Origin: Crambe crambe
Taxonomy: Eukaryota > Porifera > Demospongiae > Poecilosclerida > Crambeidae
Length of the DNA stretch: 64,000 bases
Assembly: GCA_963924555.1 (NCBI GenBank)
Contig: OZ004591.1
Span: forward strand, 6,200,001 to 6,264,000
Direction of reading: 5' to 3'
Positions 1-10,616 of this stretch are shown in pieces. The position numbers and the translations under genes were made by a program. The notes beneath the pieces were generated by a model, which saw nothing but the letters and a program-made list of their open reading frames with translations, had not been told where the DNA came from and searched no databases. The first letter of the stretch is position 1. Each line of letters starts with the position of its first letter.

Positions 1-1
1 A

Positions 2-3000
2 GAGATATATGATGACATAGGTGTTGCAGGAGAATCTATTCCAGCCAAGGGGAACAAAAATGCAGGTGATAGGATCAAAGAGGCAGCAGAAGATATTGAA
101 GAAGTGTATGATGATACAATTGATTTCCAGCAAAGCATATCCAAACTAAAGGCAACGATTTCAATTTTTCCGCCTACTCAAAAACAGACTCGACCCCCAA
201 TTCCTGTGCCGACCATGTCTAATTTCGATGAGAATTCAGAGGAGTATGTGGATGTCACCACAACAGTATCAAATCCCCCCGTACCAGTACACAAGCTTCC
301 AAGTTTTGGCATCCAACTCGACAGCAGGCATGTGTTGAACTCAAGACCTCCAGTGCCTGTGATGAATAGTAATGAAGAAATGTACACCGACATGAATCCA
401 GCACAAAAATCGTCTGCAAATGGTGACGATGAGGGTCCAATATACGAAGACACGGAATCTGCTTTTCCCTGTGACAATATTCTGTTACATTCTATTGCCA
501 GCACTTCTAGCGTAAAGTCATCCAACCAGCAATACTTACACAACAGAATGTCAACAGGAAACAGTCCTCTAGATTGTGATGACTACACGGATGTAGACTC
601 GATTCCAGCTGCCAATGGCACTGCTCAGAAGGTTCTTCCTTGGATACCCACTTCTTCCCCTCCCATGTTCAGCCGAGCGGCTGTTTCAAATTCTGCCGCT
701 ACTAACGGTCGTCCACAAGGAAGAAGTATGTTCTCCAGTTCTGATGTGTCAGTACAGAGTGGTATCAATGACCACCAGGAAAAAGACATTCTTTCTCCTC
801 TTCCCTCACATAAATCACGTCTCTCGTCCTCGGGAAGTGACGTCTTTTTGCCAGGATCACCTCCTCTTCCACCAAGGAACTCTTCACAATACAGTCCTCA
901 CCAGATCAAGCGTCGTCCAGCAACAAAGTCTAAATCCACAGGCTCCGTGTCTCAAGTTCTGCCTAACCACTCAAGAAGAACTAGCTCACCTGCAATGAGC
1001 GGTCATGCTGTGCAGGAGGTCAGTAATCAGAACAGAATGATAATGAAAAAGTACTCGGATCCTACCCGACCTTCAACTCAAATACCTTCACACTCATCCA
1101 TCCACCATCTGCCCCTCCCTCCTGTCCCTGTCGTCAACAATCTCCACTCGTCCAGCCAGGACGACATTTACGATTACATTCCCGATTCCAAGATGTTGGA
1201 ACCACCGAACTCGGCAAATGCAAAAGGAGGTTTTCCATATATCCCCCCTCTTCAGAGAAAGTCGCATCCCTCGCTGTCGCATACCAAATCGGCCCCCAAT
1301 GCAACTATCAATGATGGTCTGAGTACGATTGATCGCCGGCCTCCTGCTCTTCCACCCATGACACTATCCAGGAATAGGCCTCCCGCCCCTCTTCCTGATG
1401 GATCTGGGAATATTACGGTCACACCTGCATTCTCTGAGGTCCCCAAGGTCCCCCATTCTCATACAAATGGTACTTCTCCAACACATGCAGCTGAAATTCC
1501 CCCACCTCCTGTCCTGAAGAAAAACTCCATCTCATCTTTACAGCAATCTCTTCCCATTCCGAAGAAAAACTTCACCCCATCTCTAATTCCTGTTCAAACT
1601 CCTTCCATCCCCTTGCCAATTAAGAGCCACTCATCTTCTCATCTCGTACATGCTCCCCCTCCTGTTCCACCCCACTCCCCTCCCCGTCACGTGACTCCTC
1701 CTCGTATGGAAAACCCCCATGCTCATCCTCCTCCTCATGTAGGTAACCCCTCTCCTTTAGGGTCTCCTCTACCCCCTAATAGGGGAAGTGTCTCACCTGC
1801 TCCACCTCCCATGGGCAATCCTATGATGAGTGCCACTCCCCCAGGGTCCAGAGGATCTCCTCTTCCTCTTCGTATGGGAAATGTCCCACCTTCTCCTCTG
1901 ATGTCTGCAGGAAGCGTACCTCCACCTCCTCCAATTCCAACCACAGGAAGTAATCCTTCCCCGTTTCTGAGAACTATGAGTGGTCCTCTACCTCCTCCGA
2001 TAACTATGGGGAGTGGTCCTCCCCCTCCTCCAGGGAGTGGTCCTCCACCTCCTCCGATAACTATGGGGAGTGGTCCTCCCCCTCCTCCAACAGGAAGTGG
2101 TCCTCCTCCACCACCACCTCCTCCTCCTCCGCCACCTGTTGGAATTGGACTAAGACAAGTGAACACTTCCTCTTCCGAGCGGTGTGTCCAACAGCCCAAA
2201 GCCACACCTCCCCCCACCTCCTCAACATCAAATGGCTCTGATGATCTTCTCTTGGGACTCATGTCTGTCAAATTAAAGAAAGCGTCAGAACGAACCATGC
2301 CAGAGGGAGGTGTGTCCAGTCCCCAGTCCTCGGGTGTGTCTGTACAAGGCAATCTGATGGCAGAGATGCAGGCATTCAAGTTGAAGAAGAAGCAGAGACT
2401 TCCTGTCCAGAGTACTAACTCTGTCGACCCAAGCACACCACCACCATCCCGTGAGAATGGTTCCCAAGGTTTCCACATCAAGTTAAGACCAGCATTGTCA
2501 GTTCCAAGTAACAGTCAGCCCAGCGAACAGGTTGAGACACCTCCTCCAATAAAACCCCGCCCCAACAAAACACCTGTGGCTCCACCTCATAGAGCTTCCC
2601 CGATACCTGCCAATGGCTCACAGCAAGATGATGTCCCTGAGTGGAAGAAGAACATTTTACAGAAGAAGAAACTGAAAGAAACCCAGGTGACTCAGGTGAG
2701 GCCGTAGCACAAGATGTAGTTATTATGTGACCTTTGAAACTATCAACCATAAAACAAGTGTAGATAAGCTAGCTATTAAATAAGTGACCTTTGAAATCAT
2801 CAAGCAGTTGGTGAATACATTCCACATGTCTTTAATGTACAGTACAGAGGTTCTGCTAGTTTCTTGGTTTAGCACAAAGCACTCAACAATGTGTCTCTCC
2901 CTTTTTTTCTTTCTTTCTGTAGCCACTGAAAAGACAAGTCACAGGTGATGCAGTACCGCCATGGAAACAAGAGTTATTGGAGAGTGGAGGATGGAAGAAC

Positions 3001-3015
3001 CTTGACGTCCAATAA
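2..3015 (+). CDS. Proline-rich, tyrosine-motif adaptor-like protein (5' partial)
   Basis: Open from the first bases of the window, so the start lies upstream. Exon to 2695 (CAG|GTGAGG), last exon 2923-3015 after a TTTCTGTAG acceptor, phase 0, stop TAA 3013-3015. The N-terminal half carries repeated acidic tyrosine motifs (YDDI, YDDT, YVDV, YTDM, YEDT, YTDV, YDYI) of the kind bound by SH2 domains when phosphorylated; the middle (about 1500-2150) is dense in PPPPP and PxxP runs suited to SH3, WW or EVH1 domains. The C-terminus has two similar short motifs, VPEWKKNIL and VPPWKQELL, one on each side of the last intron. No globular domain is visible in this part. The layout recalls scaffold adaptors such as ADAP or SLP-76, but I see no orthology. 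Role in signalling or actin control is inference. Confidence 0.75.
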
Positions 3016-3501
3016 CTAACTACATACACGCCCACTCCCACTGGCCACTCAGTGACAAAGTATCAATGACAGATTTCATCATTTTCACTGCTAAGTTCTT
3101 ACTCATACAAAATCATTTCTTTTTCTTTTTTTTTTTAATTTAATTTTTATTCTAATTGGAAGGGGACACTTGAATCACTTAAAATTCAGTTCCCTTGATT
3201 TTTTAATATATTGTTATTATTATTGTTGTTTTCATTTCCCCCTTCATCATTCAATACACTTTGCCAATGCCCTATTATAAGACATACAATTATATAATAG
3301 AATTTCTTACTCAAGTTTACATGAGAAGTTATAAACTTTTAACAAGTTTCCGGCAACTCCAATGCAGCTGCCAGAGTGACACAGCACTTCACTAAAGCCA
3401 TCACTGCAATGGGAAACACAACATAATTATAATTGAAAGGGGCAACCCCTTCATCAATCATCATTTAGCCATCAATCATAATTAGCAGATATGGCCAGGC
3501 A
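3016..3501. other. Convergent intergenic region
   Basis: 3' flanks of two genes that converge here. AT-rich with T runs near 3120-3160; no ORF or repeat family recognised. Confidence 0.6.
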
Positions 3502-5775
3502 TTATTCTGCACGCACGTACTGTGTTTTATGAACCAGTGATCCTCCCAAGAGAGTATAGCGGCTCTCCAGTTGGACTTTAGACGGCAGTGACCTTACTAC
3601 CCCTTCACTAGAAGCGGACATGTCTCCTTTACTACTCGACCAGCGATACACCTGAATTGAGAAGTCCTTTGAGCACGTCAAAACTCTGAAACTATCCTAC
3701 GAAATACAAAACTATGATTAGCTTATGGTCAATAGTACTTTATTCCTCCACTAAGCACACCTTTGAATTTCTGTTTCCCCATTAATTATTCTTAAGGGGG
3801 TAGTTCCCTATAATTATGTGCTTCCGTACGGCATAAATATCAGTGACTTCTCCCTTATGGTCTAGGAACTCCAAAAGATGTCCTCCACTCGTACTCTGCA
3901 AAGAAGCCTTGAAAAGCTCAATGCGTCCACTCGACTCCCCAACAACTATCATGCCATTGACTATCGCTAACGCTGTGGGAGGGGCTTGACACGTTATAGT
4001 CCTCTGACAGTTGTACATGTTGACATCAGGGTCCAGCGTTTGTTCCTGCTTTAATTTTTTCAAGTGACCTGCTACGTCCCAGAGTTCGATATTCACGGAG
4101 TAGCTGTGCCCATAAGTAGCCAAGATGCCAGCACCGATCCAGCGAGGAATGGAATTAGTGATACCACTGACGCTGAGAGCGGGTGCAGCTGGAGGAGGGG
4201 TAGGCGTGGTTGAGAACGCAGACGAAACATCCCAAATCTATTGAATGAAGTCCAAATCAGTAATTGAATTTCCATTTAAGATCGACTTCATATCTGAGAC
4301 ATAATTATGCTACTGTAGGCACATTCTGATATTAAATTTCATGCTTTGGCTAATATGAAGGCATGTACGTTTAGGGTTGATTTGCTGGGTATATTCTGAT
4401 GATATCAAATTTCATGCCCTTCATCTTTACCTATTATGAAGGCATGCACACATATGCATAGGTGGGAAATTACCCATTAAAGAGTGAGTGTGTAAGCTCA
4501 CATTGACATGTACACACGCACATTTGTCTCTCCAAATCTCCCGGGAACAGCAAGCAGTCCAGACGTCTCACAGAGGGTCAGATTCTTGTGGTCGTGGCCT
4601 GATACCTTCAAAGAGAGCAGAGGATTGGAAACTGTTGCTGAGGTTCTCATAGAGCTGGCTGGATCCCAAAACTCCAGGTACTCTTCACCATCATCTCCGA
4701 GGCTACACCACACCTGTTATTAAAGTAATAACGAGCTGAAATTCCTCTTGGATTTAAACTTCTCTTCCCCCTCCACCCTTTTGGCAAACAGTCACCACCA
4801 ACCCCATTAAACACCTTGTGTTACATAAAGTGGGGAGGGACTCCCTTTCATTTACCATTAGGAAAGTTCTGCCAGTTCTTGATAAGTGTCCATACTTAAT
4901 GAAGCTTACGGGCCCTCTATGGGAACCGTTACAGCGGACCAAATCTCTTTCCTGCCATGTCTGTGTGTTCCAAACTCCAACACTGCCATTGGCATAACCC
5001 ATAGTAAGTTCTTCAGAGAGAGAATCGGCAGTGATGGATGTCACATCACTGTCTCTTGACCACACAGCCTTATTCTGTAACCAAACACCACTTAGACCAT
5101 AGGTTGACCTAAAGTCCTGTAGGGCATCCTAAGCTTCTAATTACTGACCTGTAGGACATCCCAAGCCTTAACACAGTTATCATCTGAGAGACTGACCACC
5201 AAAGGGGGCTTCAACTCCTCCCAATTGACACGCTTACTTCCAATTATGAGTGCCGTTCTCACCTGGGCTTTGTGCCCTCTCAGGGCCGTCACCTAAAAGA
5301 AATACCTCTTGAAAAATGCACTTATGTATGCATTGACCCTTTACCTTATAATCACGGACTGGTCTTCCCTGGTCGAGACTTGCATCCACTTTCCTCCGGG
5401 CCAGAAAGTACCTTCGCCATGGGTGAGGACCAGGGGGCACCTGGAAGATGTCACAGAATGTCCAGCGGTGCAGGCAGTGGCGTCTGTAGAGGAGAAGTAA
5501 CAAATAAAGGTCAAAGGTTAAAAATCATTGCTAATACCTCCATAAGTGAGCCACTGAAGAAGCTTCATGGAAAAGCTAGGTGAATGTATTAAAGTGAGAA
5601 GAAAAAGGATAACTTCTGCTTTTTGGCTGATGGAGTAAATTTCTTGCACCTTGCATACGCTTGCGAACCTGCAGAGGTCTCTAGGAGATAGATATTCACA
5701 TACGCACACTATGCAGTCAAATGGAAGTTCTTCTAGCCACATGTTTCCATCTCTTCGAGGTCGAAGGTCATCCAT
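3502..5775 (-). CDS. F-box and WD40-repeat protein
   Basis: Nine exons on the minus strand: 5650-5775, 5538-5575, 5345-5483, 5263-5292, 5149-5232, 4856-5074, about 4516-4713, 3830-4237, 3502-3696; phases agree and give about 478 residues. Exons 1-3 encode an F-box (LPFDCIVCVCEYLSPRDLCR through VCKLFHEASSVAHLWRRHC). Downstream exons hold WD40 blades (TALRGHKAQ, CVKAWDVLQ, SVGVWNTQTW, LEFWDPASS, IELWDVAGH, ending FRVLTCSKDFSIQVYRW). F-box proteins recruit substrates to SCF ubiquitin ligases, with the propeller as substrate reader; the substrate is unknown. The donor of exon 7 is uncertain (4516 or 4522; the former gives the usual VRIWDV). I cannot assign it to a particular FBXW orthologue. Confidence 0.85.
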
Positions 5776-5833
5776 ACCTCTCCGTCCCAGCTCCGCCCCT
5801 TTTCCGCAATTTATAAACAAACTCCTGCAATGA
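5776..5833. promoter_or_regulatory. 58-bp divergent spacer between two start codons
   Basis: Only 58 bp separate the start codons of the F-box/WD40 gene (-) and the ANKRD42 gene (+). Both 5' leaders and the core promoter must overlap here or extend into each other's first exon. No TATA box is obvious. Confidence 0.6.
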
Positions 5834-8412
5834 ATGGCTGTCGTAGAGGAGAACATCAAACGAGCTATAAAGAGTGGGGACTTGGAGGGTCTCTCTGCTG
5901 ACAGACTGCGAGAGTTGAGAGTGGAACTAAATGTCGGGTTAGGGGTGGACGAGTACTCCTGCCTTCACCGGGCTTGTCACTATGGCAAACCAGAGGTGCG
6001 AGAATGAAGAGATGACAGTGTAAATTTTGAATATGACTCTCTGGTTGATAGATTGTCCAGCATTTCTTGGAGTTAGGAGCAAGTGTGAAGACACTGACAA
6101 GGCAAGGGTGGACTGCAGCTCACATTTGCGCCATTCGAGGTGGTGCAATATGCCTGGAGGCAAGTTTAAATTCATTTTGTGTATAATTATATTATGCTTC
6201 ATGGAAGGTACTTTTATAAAGATTTTGTGCAATTTTGGCATCAATTTATTGGAGAAAGATAAAAGAGGTTTGCTATAGTGAACGCTTAATTATGTAGTCA
6301 GTCTGGTGGCATCTCACACACAATGATGTTTTAGCTATGTGCATCACACCATCACAGGGTACACATGTGCTCACTTGGCATCAGTGCACGGGAAGTGCAG
6401 TGTCCTTCAGGTTCTGATCAAGGTTGGTGTGGACTTGACGGGGGTGGACAGAAGAGGTTGGAGTGTGGTCCACCACGCTGCCTTCCATGGCAGGCTGGGA
6501 ATTCTCCAAGTAAGAATTGCCAAAAATACAGAGAGGGCCATTCAAACATGATTTTTTTTTTGGAATTTCCGAACATGCCTTTTTTCACATTTTCAAAAAA
6601 AATCTGCTTCTTGTCAAACACAACAGGGTTTGCAAATTTTTTACACCAGAAATAGGAAAGCACCATGTGCATGCTCAGAGATATGCAGTATACCATATCC
6701 CCCATAGAACAGAGAAAAAGCACGGGCACAGTGCACATGATAGCACGCGCTAGCGAGCTATGTGAATGAAAAGGTCGTGTCAACTCCTTCCATTACTGTC
6801 CCATTTACCCCACGAAGATTCCTGCTATTATTTAATTTATAGTTGCTGGTGAAGCTTCCTGAAGTGGAGTCTGATTTGGAGGACTTGGAAGGGAACACTC
6901 CAGCTCACCTTGCAGCTGCCGAGGGCCAGTTGGAGAGCCTCAGGCTGTTGGTGTATCACAAGCGCCAACCTGCTGATATCTTGATTTCAAGGAACAATAA
7001 TGTGAGGAATGGGTGGACACAACAGAGAAGGGGTATAGGCTAAGGCAGGGGGTCCTTATAGGCCGAATATCAATCTGGCTAGGTACCTTAAATGTATAAT
7101 TAATGCTGATTACAGGGTTCTACTCCTAAGGATCTTGCAATTCAGTTTCATAAGAAGGAGTGTGTTGATTTTTTGATTTTAGCAGAGAGTGAAGTGGATG
7201 AACTTGATTACACAGGAAGTGAGAATTTATCCTCGCTAATATATACTTAGATATTGTTCCTATTTCATTCCCATTCCAGCGGGTGAGTTTCCTGCTCATG
7301 CAGCTGCTAGAGAAGGTAACCTTCAGCTGCTGAGCATGCTCATAAAGGAAGGTCATTGCAAAATTAATGACCAGGACAAGCAGGGTGCAACCCCTTCACA
7401 TAAAGGTCTGGAGTTATGCATAGCAACTGTCACACTTTGTTCAACATGTATGTTCTCTTGTTTGATAGCTGCTGGTAATGGACAGACAGAGTGTTTGCAG
7501 TGGCTATTAGACCATGGCGCAGATGGTATGTACTTATCCTTTTCATAAGCCTCTGCCTAGAGGTAATGGTTATTGAATTTGAGTGAAAAGAGCTGAGACA
7601 GACTGTTTTGTCCTTTCCTTTCTTGGTGGCAACTACATGCAACAGTAGCTAGATTTATCCTCTTTTAGAATGTCACTAATTTCATTGGAGGTTCTAATGA
7701 ATTGTACTCTTTGTTATTAGTGACATTAGTGAACAGCAAAGGAGAGACACCTCGTGAAGTGGCCATAAGGTTTGCAAACACGGGCTGCATTGCTCTCCTT
7801 GCCCTGAAGTCTTCCCTCCCACCCGAAAACTGGGAAGGAGAGGAGACTGAAATGGATCAGCCATCACCCATCTCCCTGGAGAGGGCTAAAGAGCGGGTGG
7901 AAAAGTTGCAAGAGATGCTGCAAGCAGCCAGGACCAGATTCAGGGAACTTGGAGGAGAACTTCCTGAGGATAGCGAGATAGAGCTCCTAAAAAGAGAACA
8001 TCAAAAGTAAGATGCTATTTGTAAACTTTCTCCAATGACCCTCCCTCTCTATTTTATAATAAGTTGTGTCGATGGACTGGAGGAAAAGCTCCAGTTTGAG
8101 AGGGAGAGGAGAGAGACGCTGGAGGCAGACATGGACCAGATACGAAAGCAGCTGCAGCAAGCTACGGCACAGTTGCAACGCTACCAGTCTGTCTCAGCTT
8201 CTTCACCCTTCCATCAGACCACAAATGTAAATACATTTTTCTCTTCCTACATGATTATTTGTCTTTTCTTTTCACTTTTTTAGGGCAGCCCCACCCCTGA
8301 GTCTACACCAGATCATGGATATGGGCACAAAGGAGGTCACAGGAAGAAGCAGAAAATTACTAGAAAAACAAATCCTGGTGGAGGTGCATTCATCAGAATT
8401 GGACCACCCTAG
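5834..8412 (+). CDS. ANKRD42: Ankyrin-repeat and coiled-coil protein, ANKRD42 orthologue
   Basis: Eleven exons: 5834-5995, 6052-6159, 6222-6267, 6358-6509, 6843-7001, 7116-7218, 7280-7405, 7469-7525, 7721-8006, 8064-8226, 8284-8412; 496 residues. About eight ankyrin repeats (for example QGWTAAHICAIRGG, HHAAFHGRLGILQLLVK, GNTPAHLAAAEGQ, KAAGNGQTECLQWLLDHGAD), then a coiled coil (LEEKLQFERERRETLEADMD) and a basic tail ending GGGAFIRIGPP. Repeat order, the coiled coil and the tail match human ANKRD42, which is listed as a PP1-binding protein. Exon 2 ends at a GC donor. The start was chosen because it opens with a repeat-compatible helix and sits just beyond the divergent spacer. Introns are 52-333 bp. 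Confidence 0.88.
6160..6221 (+). other. GC-AG intron in ANKRD42
   Basis: 62-bp intron with donor GAG|GCAAGT and acceptor ATAAAG|ATT. Using it joins ICLE to ILCNFG and gives a repeat of correct length and phase. No GT donor nearby restores the ankyrin repeat. Confidence 0.75.
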
Positions 8413-8529
8413 AACTCAATCACACAGCTACAGTAACATACAAGAGTATTTTAATTGAAAACCCTTTACCCATTAGTATTGAAAGAACCTTTGCACAAGA
8501 CGCTCCGTTCCTTACAGCGTGTGGTAACA

Positions 8530-10437
8530 ATGGCGGAATCAGCTCCTTCGATACCTGCCCCTGGAACTCCCAACCCTCTTTCAAGAAAGCTCCATAAAAT
8601 TCTAGAAAGCAACTTAGACAATGATAAAGAGACTCTAGATGCTCTGAAAGTCCTATCTGATTGTCTGGACAAAAATACTCTCCAAGCAAGGAGAAATCTA
8701 CGCAGTGACTTGGAAAAGAGAAGTCTATCTCTGAACGAAGACTTTCTCCACTGCGTGCAGGAACTGGTAGAGCAAGTGAAAGGACTACAGGAAGAATCGG
8801 CGAATATGAAAGCGTGTTGTGATGATATGCAGAGGCGATTATCAGGTGCCAAGTCTAGGACAACTGGACTCTTGAAGGAGACCTCTCAATTACAAGCCAA
8901 AACTAAGCTACTGGATATGAAATCTACTGTGGTCTCTGCTTTCCTAGAGAAATTCCAGCTCACCCCTCAGCAGCTGCAATTGTTGAGTGGACCGCCTGCA
9001 GGATCTAGACAAATGACTTCATCTCTGAACAGGCATAACAATATTGACAAGGATTTCTTCGAGGCGATGAACAGGGTGAAGCAAATTCATGAGGATTGTA
9101 AAGTTTTGCTGCATATGAGCAAGCAACGAGCAGGTTTGGAGATCATGGAATCCATGGCTATGCACTTGGAGTCAGCTTACGAGCAGCTGTATCACTGGGC
9201 ACAAAATCAGTGTCGCCTGATGACTAGTGAGGTCCCTGACTTGAACGCCACTCTACGTGATGCTCTGAAAGAGCTTCGCAATCGACCAATTCTCTTCCAG
9301 TATTGCATAGACGAGTACAGCATTGCAAGAAGAATGGCCCTTGTGCAATTCTTCATTGATGCCCTCACTCGTGAGGGAAACTCAGGAAGACCCATTGAGT
9401 TACACTCACATGACCCTGTTCGTTATTGTGGCGACATGCTAGGCTGGCTCCACCAGGCCATTGCTACAGAGAATGACCACATTTCTAGCCTTTTGATGGA
9501 CCATGATCCAGAGAAAGCACTCTCCATTTTGAGCATGATTACAGAGGGATGTTGCAGACCTCTTCATGTTAGGATTGAGCAGGTTATCATTTCAGCATCG
9601 AGTGCCGTCATGGCCTATAAACTAGTGAACCTTTTACGATACTACTCCAGTGTGTTTCAAAATCACCTTGGTCCGACAGCTCCACTAGTCAAGACAGTGT
9701 GTGACCTCACAGAGCTTCAATCAAAAATGTTTTTCAGCACTCTAAATGCCCAAACTGCAAAAATTCTCGGAGAAGTCCAAACTCCTCTACCTGATCTTTC
9801 ACCAACACCCAAAGCTTCAGAACTTCTCGTCTTACTCCAGAGTTTACTCTCCTCTAGGGACATGACTGTGTTCACTGGTGATGACCAAAATCAAGACTTG
9901 AAATTGATTTTGAGTTCTTGTATTGATCCTCTTATTCAGTACTGTATCGAGTCTGTATCTTCAATGAGCAGATTGGACAGAGCAATCTATATGATCAATT
10001 GTCTCTACTTTGTCCAGAGCACCATCTCTCTCTACGAATTCACAGATAGGCAAGTGGAGAGTTTAGAGATGCAGATAGAATCACATTCAGAGTCTATCGT
10101 TTCGGAGCAATTTGGGTTCCTCTTGAACACCGCTGGTATATCTGGTTTCTATGACTCACTCTGTCATGGGAAAGTTTCAGAAGAGAACTTTACGGCAATT
10201 GAAGGGTGTTCAGATCAGCTAAAAGCATTGATATCAGCTCCAGATCAGTATCAATTGCCACAATCCAAGCTTCTGTCCAGTGGTCGACTGAGAGATACAA
10301 TTTTGAAGAAATCTGTAGATAAATTTTGTGTAGCATATGAGTCTGTATATGGTGCTGTGTCTGAAGAGAAGGGAGCTGATGGTGTTCTCATGTTCATGCC
10401 TTACACCCCAGATCAGACTAGGCAACTACTAAATTAG
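8530..10437 (+). CDS. COG6: Conserved oligomeric Golgi complex subunit 6
   Basis: Single open exon of 635 residues, close to the usual 650 of animal COG6. The start at 8530 (ACAATGG) begins MAESAPSIPAPGTPNPLSRK; an in-frame upstream TTG is not needed. The N-terminal 150 residues are heptad-rich, with the family-typical stretch from LSGAKSRTTGLLKETSQL to FQLTPQQLQLL, followed by the long helical-rod region. COG6 belongs to lobe B of the COG tether, which docks recycling vesicles at the Golgi. The 117-bp gap from the ANKRD42 stop codon, same strand, leaves little room for a promoter. The absence of introns contrasts with all other complete genes here and may reflect intron loss or an ancient retrocopy; the frame is fully open and conserved, so I consider it functional. 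Confidence 0.93.
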   Translation: MAESAPSIPAPGTPNPLSRKLHKILESNLDNDKETLDALKVLSDCLDKNTLQARRNLRSDLEKRSLSLNEDFLHCVQELVEQVKGLQEESANMKACCDDMQRRLSGAKSRTTGLLKETSQLQAKTKLLDMKSTVVSAFLEKFQLTPQQLQLLSGPPAGSRQMTSSLNRHNNIDKDFFEAMNRVKQIHEDCKVLLHMSKQRAGLEIMESMAMHLESAYEQLYHWAQNQCRLMTSEVPDLNATLRDALKELRNRPILFQYCIDEYSIARRMALVQFFIDALTREGNSGRPIELHSHDPVRYCGDMLGWLHQAIATENDHISSLLMDHDPEKALSILSMITEGCCRPLHVRIEQVIISASSAVMAYKLVNLLRYYSSVFQNHLGPTAPLVKTVCDLTELQSKMFFSTLNAQTAKILGEVQTPLPDLSPTPKASELLVLLQSLLSSRDMTVFTGDDQNQDLKLILSSCIDPLIQYCIESVSSMSRLDRAIYMINCLYFVQSTISLYEFTDRQVESLEMQIESHSESIVSEQFGFLLNTAGISGFYDSLCHGKVSEENFTAIEGCSDQLKALISAPDQYQLPQSKLLSSGRLRDTILKKSVDKFCVAYESVYGAVSEEKGADGVLMFMPYTPDQTRQLLN

Positions 10438-10616
10438 AAATTTTTACTGCCATGAGTGTTTGCGCGTGCCACAATTAATGATCTAATTAATCGAGAGAAA
10501 AATTGTACAATACAGAAATATAGTTTGCAAATAATTATAGTTTGCATATCGTATCGGTATAGCTGCTGGTCCACTGCTCCGTCGTGTCTGCTCCGTGACA
10601 GCATCAAACAGGGAGA

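Noticed and set aside
1735-2481. 248-codon minus-strand ORF rich in glycine
   Set aside because: It is the antisense of the proline-rich coding exon; CCT/CCA codons read as AGG/TGG and GGA/GGT. No independent support.
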